Assembly: GCA_038373865.1 (NCBI GenBank)
Contig: JAXGGA010002828.1
Location: 1-64,000 of the forward strand
Length of the DNA stretch: 64,000 nt
Reading direction: 5' to 3'
Origin: Uloborus plumipes
Lineage: Eukaryota > Arthropoda > Arachnida > Araneae > Uloboridae
Below the pieces are notes generated by a model, which did not search any database, was not told the DNA's origin, and saw nothing but the letters and a program-made list of their open reading frames with translations. Of this stretch, positions 44,192 through 58,184 are shown piece by piece. The stretch's first letter is position 1; each line of letters opens with the position of its first letter. Both the position numbers and the translations under genes were made by a program.

Positions 44192-44859
44192 TTAGGCACT
44201 CTGTGTACGAGAATGGTACCATTATTCAAATTTCCATTTTGAACCCGAATTAAATTTCGGGTAACGTGCTTCCGTTCGTAATCAGGTACTCAATATGCAA
44301 ATAGGCAGTGATATAACTTCCCACTGAGGATCGAAAGCTTTCAGTGGCCATAACTTGTTGTTCAAACAACGATCTCGCATGGAGAACACAGTTACGTAGA
44401 AATTTGTCAACTAGGGACCTTTGTAAATAAATTCCTGCTGAATACGAGCACCAAGGTAAATATTTTCTGAAACGGGAAGAAATCAATGAAAATTAGCGTG
44501 AAATGGAATTACTTTTGATTTGAATATTGGTATCAGTATGTGTGTATACATTTTTTATTTTCGAAAAATTTCCGAAAATTTCAACAGATTGCATGTTTGA
44601 GTGACTGATGCTTTAAATCTCCAGAAGCTATTTGCAAAAGTTTTATTTTTACTTTAAAAAGAGCATCGTGGTGCGTTTCGTAAATATTTTTTGCAACTTT
44701 ATTATTATCTGCAAAGCTTTATACTCTTTGTCACCATTTAATTTAGTTATCGTTTGCGAGATGTTTTTTGCTTTGGAATGGCAACATCCCTTTTGGTTTA
44801 GAAAAATTAGAATGTTTTGTTGGAATTTGAATTTCATTTTCTCTCCCGTTGGGGGCAGA
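44192..44859. other. Unannotated stretch
   Basis: No recognised feature; AT-rich with short frames only. Confidence 0.5.
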
Positions 44860-45015
44860 CAGTGGCGCAGCCAAAAGGGGGATAGTGGGGTCGTAACATT
44901 CCATAAAGCCACAAAATTATATGTATAAACACACATTGCGTTTTTTGATCTTTAATTTCAAAAAATTTCAGGTGACTCCCCCCCCCCCCACAAAAATTGT
45001 TTCACTATGCCACTG
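44860..45015. mobile_element. Small hAT-type MITE
   Basis: Ends CAGTGGCGCAG and, reversed, CAGTGGCATAG; the flanking octamers GGGGCAGA (44852-44859) and GTGGCAGA (45016-45023) match at 7 of 8. 156 bp with a C run near 44981-44990. Confidence 0.7.
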
Positions 45016-45023
45016 GTGGCAGA

Positions 45024-46269
45024 CAATACTTTTTTATGCTCTACCTAATTGCACAATTAAAGTTCTTTCTGCGGAAAAGTTGAAGATTTTTATTGAAAAA
45101 AAAGCGCATTATTACTTTGAAATTCTAAAGAAGTAGAATAAAAGAAATAATATGGAGAAAAGTGGACGTAGCGAGATAAAAAAAAGTTGCTTTAAAAGAT
45201 GTCGTACGAATTTTTCCATCATAAAATATTTGTTCTTCCTTCTACATGAAGCAGAACTTGTAGGAAAGAAAATATTGAACGTTTTCTTCCATTCAACAAA
45301 ACAGTAGTCTTCGAAAAATAAAAATTTAATATAAGAAAGGTATTTTATACAAAAATGATTTCTAAATTTAAAAGTTCGTTTGCTCTTTAATTGATATTTT
45401 CATTTTTTTATGCACCCACCCCACTTTTTTCGAGCTCAAAAATAATGTGCTTGCAAAGTGAATCCAGAAAAATGACTTATATATTCGCATATCTTTCTTC
45501 TGTTGAAAACCCATTATATAAAAGATTTTTTAAAACTAAAGAGTTGAGTTGGTGCTTTTAACAGTAATTCATGTTAGTACAAATATCCGTATTTTCTGAA
45601 TGTATTAAAAAAAACTACGAGTTCAGAAAAAGCTATATTTTTGGAAAACTCTTTATAATCTTCCTCAGCTCAACTTTCTGAGAAAACTAAAAGCAATCAG
45701 ATCATGCTTGGTAGTGATTCTAATCCTTTTTTAAGGGCCTATGATAAACAGCAATCATCCAAAACAAACCTTTAAAAACGAAATGAAAAAAGGCATGTTT
45801 TGCTGTTTCCGACTACCACAAGGTACAATCTGTATAGAGTAACCGAAAACACTTAACTTTTAAATCGAAATTGGTAGAGAAGCTGAAATTCCACGGAGCT
45901 AAGTGACTAAATGGTCTTTGTGACTCAATTGTAATCGGTTTCATCTTTCGGATGTAATTTCTCTCTTTACGCTGTAATTTTCTCTTACGTGTCTTATGTA
46001 ACATCTGTATATTTATTTATAATAGGATTATTTCGCATCAAAGCAACGATAAAAAACACTTTTCCTATTCATGTCAAATCGTACGTTATAAAATTTGCAG
46101 TTTTGGTCTGCAGTATTCTTGCGTATTTGTGCTTTTTTAACGTTGTATTAATCCTTTCATTTATGCACAAAGGTATTTATATATTTCACAAAAATAGTAT
46201 TTGCACTTTTATCGAAATTAAGTTGTTGTCACCAAGTTGTTCCTAGAAAGATATTTTACCTAAATGCAA
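45024..46269. other. Long AT-rich stretch without recognised feature
   Basis: No gene or element end seen. The hydrophobic frame at 45989-46246 is typical of AT-rich noise. Confidence 0.5.
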
Positions 46270-46688
46270 TCCCTAGCAGCATAATCTCATCGGCCGATGA
46301 TCGGCCATTCATCGAAACCCGATGAAATTCTCAACGGCCGATGATCGGATTCGATTAGTTCTCATCGGGAATTGCTCCAATATGTCTCATCGGCCAAACA
46401 GAATCCGAGCAGCAAAATCCGATGAGTTTTGCTCGAAATATGATGAGATTTGGAGCAATTTACGAGCAGTGCAGTCCCGTGCCGATGAATTTCGGATCAA
46501 TTTTGGATGCTCGGCTCGTTTTCATCGGAAAGTTGATCGGAAGGATATCGCTTTCCGATGAAAAAGTAGCTCATTGAAAACCGTGCTCGGATACTGATCG
46601 GAACGATGTCATCGTGCGTTACGAAATCAGTTTACGAGGAGTTCGATGCTCGGACGAGCAAAATCCGATGAGTTGATCCTACTTGAGA
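46270..46688 (+). mobile_element. MITE P, copy 1 (CATCGGCCGATG palindromes)
   Basis: Starts TCCCTAGCAGCATAATCTCA; the far end reversed reads TCTCAAGTAGGATCAACTCA. About 80-90% identical to 62937-63319. Rich in CATCGGCCGATG and CCGATGAG motifs, with a much higher GC content than its flanks. Non-coding; superfamily unknown. Confidence 0.75.
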
Positions 46689-46917
46689 TGCTTTATGATA
46701 GTTTGAGAATAGGAAATATGTATTTTTTTTTAAATCTGACTAAAGTGACATCTGAACCAAAAATATGGGGACATAAAATTTCAAAAATCTATTGCTTATT
46801 TTTAGAACAGCTACGGATACGACTTTTGTGCTTGGCACTGCACTACGGCTGTAGTAACTTCTGCTGCTCCTTAATGTTTAAGTATGCAAATTATTTTGTA
46901 TACACTTCCATTTTGGG

Positions 46918-47738
46918 CAGGGCCGCCGCTACCAGAGATGGGGCCCGGTACCAATTTTAATGCCGGGCCCCCCATGCACCCCCCTCCAATTACATATTTT
47001 TATGCTGTCGTTTCGGCATATTTGCAATTGAAAAAAAAATGGAGAAAAATAATTTTTTCCGGAAAAACTTTTTTTTTTTAGTTACGAAAGTGTGCATCTG
47101 ATTTTTTTTTTCACGTTATTTGTATCGCCAGATGATTTTAATATTTTTTTTTTACACGAAACGACAAGTTTGAAAACAGAAAAACACATTTTTTTTTACG
47201 TTTGGTTCGACAAACTTCAAAATTAATAGTTTGAAATCGCATTCACATGTAATATTGCAGTTTAGTTGCTTATAACTCATTTTTTAAATTTTAATGCAAA
47301 TTTAAAAACTGTAATTCAAAGTTTTTGCAAAAATATATTTTTAAATACAGTATCTGGATACAGAAAAAGTTGGATAACTTTTTATGTCTGAGATAAGTGT
47401 CCCCAGGCTACTTGATTCTTGTTCTTAAAGTGCAAGAGACATTTGTCAATAACAGTTTAGACTTGGTTTTACGTTTGCCGAGTTTTTGTAGCTTTTGGAA
47501 AGCGGTGCATTTTCCTTTGCGCAAGCGTGTTTCATTCATTAGTGTTTGTACAAGCAATTGTTTCATATTGAGAATCGGCAATGGAAAGCGTGTTTTTTTT
47601 TTTTTTTTTGAAAAACAGCTTTTTTTGATGAAATTATTGACACTATAGCTGGAAAAACATGTTCATAACCTTTCGGGCTCCCAAAAGCTCCGGGCCCGGT
47701 ACTAGAGGTCCAGTGTCCCCCCTCAAACGGCGGCCCTG
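46918..47738 (+). mobile_element. hAT-type element Z, copy 2
   Basis: Ends CAGGGCCGCCG and CGGCGGCCCTG, flanked by a perfect 8-bp duplication ATTTTGGG (46910-46917, 47739-47746). Compared with copy 1 at 10945 it is in opposite orientation and has about 320 bp more in the middle (roughly 47161-47480). No transposase is left. Confidence 0.92.
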
Positions 47739-47756
47739 ATTTTGGGGTTACCTGTC

Positions 47757-48070
47757 TGATCTTCTTAGGTAAAAACTTCCCCGCTTATAACGCATGCGTC
47801 AGTTCTTCTCTGATCCTACCAAAATAGGGGTGTTAGGTGAGATAACAATAAGGGGAAGAATATCAAAAAGCATTTTGAACCGTATCAAACAACGTGAAAC
47901 GATGCTAATTTCAAATATATAGTATAATTGAATATGTCAAAAGGATATAGCAAATGCAAGTTTTAAATTGAAAACCTCGGAAAGTTATCACCCACAACCC
48001 ATCTACAATTTTTTAGTGGAACTGTTCGCGAGTGCTAGGCGCGGTTTTCATAGACGGACAGTACTAATAA
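47757..48070 (-). repeat. Dispersed repeat V, copy 2 (uninterrupted)
   Basis: Reverse complement similar to 14425-14483 plus 15826-16080. It gives the empty site for the 1.34-kb insertion of copy 1. Located directly beside Z copy 2. Confidence 0.7.
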
Positions 48071-49512
48071 AGTAATTATAATTATTCATTCAAAAGACTA
48101 GTTAAATAGCAAAAAAAAAAAAAAAAAAAGCCGTACTTCTTCCTCAATATGTATTCAGTCGATAACTATCATTCTGCTTTTTCAAGTAACTGGGATATTC
48201 AACTACAATGTTTTTTCGCTTTTGAGCTAACTAAAGGGAAGCATGACGTAATTCCTGTCCTGGAAACGAGCATTTAAAATTAAGTTTATCCGGTATTAGT
48301 CTTAATGGTTTTGAACCAGATGCTTTTCGTCGAAATGTTTTAGCGGGATGTTTATGATTTTCAAAAGTTGCTTAATGCTCAGCGAACACGCTAGCAAAAG
48401 TATGTATAATAGCAACCGGATATATTAAGGCTTAATAATATTGGCGAACATATAACTTCAGACAAATATAGGTATATAGCCTGAATTTTTAAAGTATCAT
48501 CGACTCTTCATTTATTATTCATAGTATTTTCACTTTAAATGATCAGAGGTACTTTTTTTTTATGTATTACATGCTTTTACAATATTCCACTGCATTTTTT
48601 TTTTAAAAATATTTATTCATTTAGTGCATAATGAATTTCTTTAACCTAAATTTCATTTACAATCATATTTCAAGGACAGCGTAGAATGGATAAATATAGC
48701 TTAAAAATGAATCAAGGTTTGAACAAAAAACTAATACTTATTCTTGATCAAAAGAATCACTTTTTTTCGAGGAAGACCGCTTTTATATAGTGATTTTAAG
48801 CAAATTCAGTTTAACATACAAAATCCTAGAGAAAAATGTTTTACGTTAAACATAAATTTGATATTCTTTTATTCAAATTTGAAAAATTGCAAAAAATTCT
48901 AGAAACGTAATCTCAATTTATAAACTACGTTTCTTTATTTATTTTCTTTGAAACTGAATCTGGCAGAGCTGAGATATTCGTTTAGTAACTCCCACGTGAG
49001 ATTTATGAGCGTACTTTGATGACATCTCTGTTTTTCTACTGCAAAGGTAAAAGATCGAAACTCTCATATCTATGCGTTCACTGGATTTTTACACAATGCC
49101 ATCACTTAATCCTCTCCATCACTTAATCATGAATAGCTGGAAAAAGGATATAAAGAGAAAAATGTTTCATATGCAAGCTAACTTATAAATTAGTGTGTGG
49201 ATTATTATGAGTTATACTAGAATAAAAAACAGAATTTTTGCTAGATTAAAGCAAAAAATTCTTAGATTAATCTAATCTTATTATTTCCATGGAGGTTTTT
49301 AAGTAAATTTCATTTAGAAAATTCCTAAATTAAATCAATCGGCTTAGAGAAATCTGTTTATGTGTTTAATGTACATTCAAAAGTAAGTAACTACGAATTT
49401 TTAAATTTAATTACAATGTGCTATTTTTAAGTGTCTGTTGAAAGGTATTTTAAGATTCGTAGTTAATTACTTTGAGCTTTCTTTGAGGAATTATTAAAAT
49501 AACTAAATCTAC
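48071..49512. other. Long AT-rich stretch without recognised feature
   Basis: No frame or element end recognised; poly-A at 48112-48129 may mark an old retroposition. Confidence 0.5.
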
Positions 49513-50657
49513 TTTTTAGCCTACTTTCCCGTTAAAAATAAAAGAAAGACGAAAAAAGTATTAAAAGTAGCTTAATGCATCTAAAAAATATCGCCAAGTC
49601 CAAAAAATATCCCCAAGTTAAAAAAAGAATATCGCCAAGTCCAAAAAATATCGCCAAGTTAAAAAAATAAAGAGGTAAAATGAATATTGAAAAATTAAAA
49701 ATTTGAAAGTAGGGTATTGAGATGGGGAATTTGTGTGTCGGTCTGTCGGTCTGTCTGTCCCCCCCCCCCCTAATAACTTTTGAATGAACATTCCGATTTG
49801 GACGAACTTTTTTTTGTTGGAAAGATCTCGGCGAGTAGAGCTCATTCCTATATTTGATTTTTTGATTTGAATAATTTTTGGTTCAAATTTGAGCCGTTCA
49901 AACAACCGGTCCCGCGATACTAACTTTTTAATGAACAGTCCGATTTGAACAAACTTTTTTTTGTTGGAAAGAACTTTTCAAGGATACTTCATTCCCGTAT
50001 TTATATTTCCGATTTGAACAATTTTTCGTTCAACATTGAACCGCTCAAGCAAGCTGTCACCCCTAATAACTTTTGAGTAAACAGTCCGAAAAAAATGACT
50101 GACTGTGCAGACGATTTTTTGTTTTTTTATTCATTTGTTTTATTGAATTTATTATTATTATTATTATTATTGTTTTTGGCAGACGATTTTTTTTCGTAAC
50201 AAAAATGTTTCATTCACGAGGGCATTTTATTCTTTATTTATATTTAACAACTGGCAACGGATTAAAAGTGAAATTCGAGACATTTTCTCAACGGACGAGT
50301 TTTTTTTTTTTTTTCTTTTTTTTTTCCTTTCTTTGATAAAATGTGTTTTGATGTACTTTGTACTTTAATTTTTTTTGAAAACAATTGAGGAATTTTTCTA
50401 CGGAAGAACTGTAACAGTTACATTCTTTAAAAGGTGCGACAAAACTTTATTTATTCATTTATTTACTTTTTATGTGTCTATTTCATCTTATGAGAGGGGT
50501 ATATTTTGCTTTTAGAAATCAGCTTCAAGTGCTAAAAAGGTATGTTTGACATAATTTTTAGTCTTAGATAATCAAGAGAATAATGATCAGATGCTAGAAT
50601 GCCGATGTCGATGTACGGGAAAGTAGGCTCGTTTAGTTCTTGACAGAACTTCTTGTT
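49513..50657 (+). mobile_element. X family copy 5, internally deleted
   Basis: Has both subterminal repeats (49518-49532 and 50615-50629), four ATATCGCCAAGT-like units, the GTCTGTC/C-run tract and two to three 146-bp units. At about 50088 it jumps from a tandem unit straight to the AAAAAATGACTGACTG segment, so the unique middle part is deleted. Hairpin AGTTCT-TGAC-AGAACT and CTTGTT end are intact. Confidence 0.85.
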
Positions 50658-51996
50658 TCTCTTTACAGTGGGCTTACAATACAAAGCAGTTCGACTTGCA
50701 TAAAATGGGTACCAAGCGTGATTATTTACGAGTAACGTATCTCAAAATCTCAGAGCTAACGCGAACTCCACTCTCGCAACACAAGATTTTTCGGAGGCGG
50801 AATGTGGAGCTTAAACATCGGCTTTGCTATTGACTATTAAATATTGGCTTCTTGAATGGACTTCCCCACCCTTAGCATCATTGAAAGCAGAAATTCTCAC
50901 ACTGTACTAATCTACACCTTTGCTTCGCTGAAGTGTAACGAATAACCAATCGATTGATCATTCGTCTTTTTTCCTTCATTATGAGTGTGCAGGTGCACGT
51001 TAATTAAATATAATGGCACTCAACAGCTCTGATTAGTCTAAAGCTAGTAAACATGGAAGAGGAAAAAAAAAGAGTTTCTTACAATTCAAGATATTTGTGC
51101 AGTGTAACGTATTTTATGTTAAGTAAGACAGCTGATTTTTCTTTTAAATAAAGAAATATTTAGTTCGGTATGTAAGAAACGGTAATACATAGTAAAGAAA
51201 TGGTTTAAAGAAATTTGAACGGTGTTAACAAGTGTCTAAAATAACAGTATATCTTTATCAAAAAGTTTTATAAATATTTTTTTCCACAACACGAAACTTT
51301 GACTTATAGGAGGGGTTTTGGAGCGCATCCCTTGCGTAAGTCGTGACTTCCCTGTATTTATTTATTCGATGTGTCCGAATCAAGTTTCTGAATTTTGAAA
51401 CCTTCTTTAAAAATATAGTTGGCAAGAAAAGCCCTATATAAAAAGCACAGTTGTTGTTTAAAGTTTAGCAACAAAATAAAAATAAGCTTAATGCTATGAC
51501 GTACCTACTATTGCAGCAGGCGTACGGAAAAATGAACAGGTCTGCGCAGTAAAGTTTCTGTCCCATAATTTATTGTATTTTTTAATAAAAGCAACATACT
51601 TTAAAATTAGTCTTCTGTGAAAAGAAAGTGAGGCAACAAAGCATTTCAGTCCGTGAAGTTTTTTTCTCCGTAATTTGATACTTCTTAGGCGATGTTATCG
51701 CATTGCAAAATGATTTGAAGCGAATCTAGCTCAATTTAGGCAAAAAACTGTTGTTCAAACCTAGTTTTGTTTCAAACCCAGCTCAATCCATGCTTCTATT
51801 GAACGCCAACTGTAAAAAGAACACGGGATGGCATCAAAATAAGAGGTGAAGTGGGTTACGATTTGTATTGTACATTGAAGCTTTTAGGAGGAATCAGAAT
51901 TTTTTTAAATACCTTTGACAACTGGTGTTCCTGTTATTCCGGTAATAATTAATGTTATAAACAAGATGGGTCCTTCACAATATTGTCAATTGCTCA
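50658..51996. other. Unannotated stretch
   Basis: Near 51300-51355 a sequence ending CGTGACTTCCCTGTA looks like a Tigger-type terminus, but no partner end was found. Confidence 0.45.
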
Positions 51997-52366
51997 TTAG
52001 GGTGGAGCGAAAAAACTTTAATTTTTTATTTTTCTAAGCTTGTATGTGGAAAACGTGCCTTTTTTATGTTGTAACACTTCTGCAAAATCAACAAAATTTT
52101 CTGACAATATTTTGATCTCCCTTCGCCTCACTGAAAAAATGACATTTTAAGATTTTATGCCAAAACACTGCATTAAGACGTTGGAGAGCACTTTAAATGC
52201 CCTATAGTTTTTTTTCCCACTTTTTGTGTAGATGGTTACTAAAACTGACATTTTTTAATACTTCACTTTCATTTCGATTGATGACATTCGTCGTTATTAG
52301 AAAAATAAAAGATTATTTTCGTGCCTGTTATCATTAGTTTTGCAGCAGAAATTCAGTAAGTATATA

Positions 52367-52540
52367 CAGTCGACGCTCGTTATAACGACCACTCGTTATA
52401 AAGACTATCCCAATACAACGACTGGTGGAAAAACCCAACTTTATCTCAATATACTCTATTTTCTACCTCTTACAGCGACCACTCGTTACAAAGACCTTTT
52501 TCTGGGGGACGGAGATGGTCGTTATATCGAGCGTCGACTG
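52367..52540. mobile_element. Tigger/pogo-type MITE, 174 bp
   Basis: Ends start CAGTCGACGCTCGTTATAAC and match in inversion at 23 of 24 positions; TA flanks both sides (52365-52366, 52541-52542). The interior repeats CGACCACTCGTTA. Nested in the 51997-54583 element. Confidence 0.85.
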
Positions 52541-52879
52541 TAGTAGATATTCAAAGGTTAGTTTATTTTTTAAATTTTGATGGGTTTTTTTATGATTTTG
52601 TAGCTAGATTCAGTTTGAATTCAGCACTTATTATATTATCGCTAATATTAGCTTATACCAATGTTATTATATTACATTACGAAACTACGAAACCATAACT
52701 ATTTTGGTTTTCTTTTAGATTGGAATCGCTAAATCTAATTCTAAATCTGAAGCTAAAAATCAAATTCAGTTGTATATTTGTTTTTCAAAGAGATATTTTC
52801 TATCATATTAATAATTAATGTCAAATATATATTTATTATTTATGAAATAATAAACATTACACTTATTGTATAAATCAAA

Positions 52880-54240
52880 TTGATGGCAGCCACAACTGAC
52901 AAAGTACTATGTGTGATGTTTGGCTCTCCAAGAAACTTTCCGTCCAATACTCTCCCAACTTACGAACATGTTATGAAAAACATACGCAACCACGACAAGA
53001 CCTCAAGACGGAAAATGGAAAATACCCATCATTTTTTTATATATCGCACAAACTTTGTTATGAAGTGGAAGAAATCTGGACAAAGACCTCACTTCCAACG
53101 GTAAGTCACGTCAAGCTCCAGCAAAGACATTGCTGAAGCAATAGTCGCTAGTTTCATAGAGCAGAATGTACAAATGGACAGCATTTAAGTTATAGGGTGT
53201 GATGGTACGAATATGAACACAGCAGATCATAGATCAGGTGTTATACGACGACTGAAGGAAACATTAAAGCGTCCTCTGCAGTGGCTTGTATGTCTGCTCC
53301 CCGTCAATGAGCTGCCTGTGCGCCATCTTTTCCGGGCACTGGACCACGGGGACTTTCTGGAGATATCGGCTACGTGCACCAATCAGACTGTTACTTTCTT
53401 TGAACCCATGCTTAATAGAGGAGTTGTCCAATCTTTAACCAAAGAAGTTAAGCACAGATCGACGCTAATATCTACTGGAAATGTGCAATAGCATCAGCAA
53501 AGGTGAATGTAGCCTTACTTTAGCAAATAAAAACCCTAGTTGCATAAATCACTCACGAAGGATCACTACAGCCAATTGAGTTCTTAGATTATATGTTAGA
53601 GAATTGGAACCGTCGGAAAATTTGAAAAACTCTTGTTAAATTCATTATTCGTGTGTATGCCCTAACATGGTTTGCCATAAAAGCCCACTGGTCGTGCAAA
53701 GATAGAGCTAGGCACCTACACCAAATGCTTGTCATGTCAAGATACCTCAATCCTAAACACAAAGAAACCGTTGACCCTGGCATTCATTGCAATGCCTTCT
53801 TTGCCCACCCGGAAAATATTCTCATAGCAATGATGACGGATCATCGGTCACACGTGGGCCTGTGACGGATTTTGAAAGGCAGGACTTCTACAAACCCCAG
53901 TGGACAAATACAAAGTTTGAAAGTTCTTCAAAAATTTAACTTCGACGTTGTCGAATATTTCGACATGATTGATTGGGATATCTTCCATATCTCATAGCCT
54001 CCCATAATCAAAGACATGATTGAACGCTGAACTTATGATTACCTCATCACAACGGAGGTGACCTCAAAAATAATCTTTAAAAAATTTCCAAATCATACTC
54101 AAGCCGAGGTGTTAAGCTGGTAACAGAGGCGGCGAAAGCTGCTTGTGAGCACACAGCACGAGATGAGTTCGTCCGTGCTCGAATTGCATCGCAAGAGCTA
54201 ATGCCGAATTTTGAGATAAAACGTGAATTTTCGCATTACA
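52880..54240 (+). pseudogene. Decayed gene of an uncharacterised transposon-borne protein family
   Basis: Across several frames one protein can be followed: YEVEEIWTKTSLPTVSHVKL (near 53060), KDIAEAIVASFIEQN, VIGCDGTNMNT, RPLQWLVCLL, NELPVRHLFRALD, then after a gap IRVYALTWFAIKAHWSCKDR, SRYL, NAFFAHPENILIAMMTDHR and FNFDVVEYFDMIDW. I recognise this motif series from uncharacterised proteins that are abundant in arthropod genomes, and its place between inverted ends argues it is a transposase or helper. The GCDGT motif with a conserved Asp could be part of an RNase H-like fold, but that is inference. At least four stops and frameshifts, plus a probable deletion near 53500-53600, make it inactive. 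No start codon can be assigned. Confidence 0.65.
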
Positions 54241-54856
54241 CTTTGTAAATATTTGTGACATTTTATTGTATTTTTGCATTTGTGATATTTTATTTTATTT
54301 AGTATTTTGATAGTTTATTGTATAAATTATTATATTTGGGACATTTTGTTGTGCTTGAAAGTGGCTAAACTGAAAAACAGTTTGTCTGATGTATAGTCAA
54401 TTTTTTACATAATGTCACTAAATATTGTAAAATAAAAAGGTCGCGAAGGGAGATCAAAAAAATTTTCAAATCACTTCAAATTTTCACATTCTGTTTTAGT
54501 GATCAAATGGCACAGTTTGACACATCAAGCTATTTGAAATTTAAAAAAAAAAGTTTTTTTCGGTCATTTTCGCTCCACCCTAATAGTAAATCCGTTACTG
54601 GTTATTAGCCCCTTGTGTCAGCGGTTGATATAAAGAGAGATGAGTCGCTTTCCCATGCTTCTACTAACACGCACACAACCAACCATCGCTGGACTTACAA
54701 GTCAAATATGATTTCCATCACTGCAGATGAGGATTACCATTCCATTTCCCAAGATGTTGATCAATGATACAACAATGAAACCGTTGCCGAAGATTTGGAG
54801 GGTTTCCGGAGTATACTCGTCAGAGAGCTACATTAGAGCAGGAATCAGTATACACA

Positions 54857-55120
54857 TATATGAAGGGGCAAGTGGATGAAGGTGATGTGTGACATTTGAA
54901 TTTCGCCGCTTTACACAAACTCAAAATAGTGTATGTTCAATTGTATTAACTCACAAACTCAATTGAAGGGGTAAGTGAATAAGGGCGATATGTGACAATT
55001 TTTTTAATTTCTAGAAAAGGCTTTCAAGAAAAAAAATTACCTTCTCACCTTCATCCACGGTAAAAAGTAAATTTTTCAAAAATTGTCACATATCACCTTC
55101 ATTCACTTGTCCTCCATATA
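54857..55120. mobile_element. MITE with GAAGGTGAT ends and TATA flanks
   Basis: The left end TGAAGGGGCAAGTGGATGAA and, reversed, the right end TGGAGGACAAGTGAATGAA continue to GGTGAT(G/A)TGTGACA (about 34 bp). TATA lies outside both ends. A third direct copy of the motif sits at 54965-55000. Confidence 0.65.
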
Positions 55121-56747
<1,627 letters not shown>

Positions 56748-57523
56748 AAACGATTAAGGATTTTTTCTATGGAAACACTGTATTAGCTGCATTGTCTAAA
56801 AGGTGCTACAACTTTATTTATTCGTTTATTCACTTTTTACGTGTCTATTTCATCAGATGAAAGAGGCATATTTTGTTTTTAGAAATCAGTTTTAACCCTT
56901 CACTGCACGATTTTTTATATTTTCATGAAAAAAGTCATATGTTACCTTTTAATAACTCTGAGTTCAGGAAAAATGAAGAAAAAAATTAATCTTAAAAATG
57001 TGCACCAAAAATGATGTTTTAATTGTTTGTTCTACATATGGCACAAAGCACATAGCATATGCTTTGTATACCGATAAGTGTAATAATCTACAATGTGTTT
57101 TGTGCCATAAGTGGTACAAACAAATTTGCCACTAAGTGTATTAAAACATTTTTAGAACAAAGGAAAAAATGACTAAACACACTTCTAACGGAAATGCAGA
57201 CACTCTTTTTTTCAAAAGCAAGAACTATAATACCTAGACCAGTGCAACTAACTAGTGCATAAACATCACACTAAACTGTTATAGCAATGTTCCAGAAGGG
57301 GCGTAAAACTCAGTTTAACTGCATTTAAAAAGTCATTGGAATATATGAGGGTTTATTTGGTTTGTGCCAGATCTGGCACACCGTGCAGTGAAGGGTTAAT
57401 GCTAAAAAAGTCTGTTTAACATAATTTGCAGTCTTAGATACTTAATGCAGTCTCAGATGCTAAAATGCCGATGACGGTATACGGGAAATTAGGCTCGCTT
57501 AGTTCTCAACAGAACTTCTTGTT
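56748..57523 (+). mobile_element. X family copy 6, left-truncated and split by a TTAA MITE
   Basis: Matches the right third of family X from the CTTGAAAACGATT segment on. The right subterminal repeat is degenerate (ACGGGAAATTAGGCT, 57481-57495). The 3' hairpin keeps its stem with a different loop (AGTTCT-CAAC-AGAACT). It looks older than copies 3 to 5. Confidence 0.8.
56896..57395 (+). mobile_element. piggyBac-type MITE, 500 bp, at TTAA
   Basis: Ends CCCTTCACTGCACG and CGTGCAGTGAAGGG (14-bp perfect), flanked by TTAA (56892-56895, 57396-57399). CCC-starting ends and TTAA duplication are the piggyBac signature. Other X copies show the single intact TTAA in CAGCTTTAAGTGCT (for example near 12341 and 34451). 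Non-coding. Confidence 0.92.
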
Positions 57524-58182
57524 TTTTCGTCACAAGTGATTTTTTTTTCTCACATTGAGAGGAAAAGATCGATCGGTTTTTCTTCAAAGTTAGGAAAATA
57601 AGAGCGAATGTTTTTGCAAATCGCCAAAGAACCATTAACCATCCCTTAGAAGATGAAAAGGTTTTATCTACATCTAGAAAATAGGGGTTTTTATTATCGG
57701 TGTTCAGGGATAAAAAGTTTTCTGTCGGTTACACACCTGATGCACAATGCATCTACACTTCTGGCTTTTATTCTGATACTATTTACAAGCACTCCGGAGG
57801 AAATATTGGAAGGGGAAGAAAATTCTAATATATTGAGTTTTATTCTGACTCTTTGTCATGCCATGAGAAACTACAGGAATGCAAGATAAAAAATTCACAG
57901 AACAAGACTTTTTATTCACCTTCTGCTAAAAATCTATTGCATTTTTAAAAAATAAAAATAAAAACAAGCATTTGGTTGTTTTTTTTCACAGAAACAATTT
58001 CAGACCAATAGTGTGACAGCACTGTCAAGTCCGCTGCACGAACTTTTTTTTTCGTTCAATACAAGAATACTTTTTGATAATATTTAAATTAGTTTCAAAA
58101 AACTAAAAAAGACACTTTTTGATGTACTTATAATACATCAACATGTAATATAGTTAGGCATTAAGATAAAAATACTATTAAA
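57524..58182. other. Unannotated stretch
   Basis: The frame at 57653-57889 has no recognised domain. No element ends. Confidence 0.5.
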
Positions 58183-58184
58183 TA

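Larger units (their letters stand above)
51997..54583 (+). mobile_element. DNA transposon with AGGGTGGAGCG ends
   Basis: Ends TTAGGGTGGAGCGAAAA and TTTTCGCTCCACCCTAA are perfect inverted repeats of 17 bp. If the target duplication is TA (51998-51999, 54581-54582), the element proper is 52000-54580. It carries a decayed gene (52880-54240) and a nested TA-flanked MITE (52367-52540). I do not know the superfamily. Confidence 0.75.

Noticed and set aside
45989..46246. Hydrophobic 85-codon frame as a membrane protein
   Set aside because: Phe/Ile/Leu bias follows from AT-rich codons; no start context, homology or neighbouring exon supports it.
51300..51355. A Tigger-type element ending CGTGACTTCCCTGTA
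   Set aside because: No matching opposite end could be found within several kilobases.
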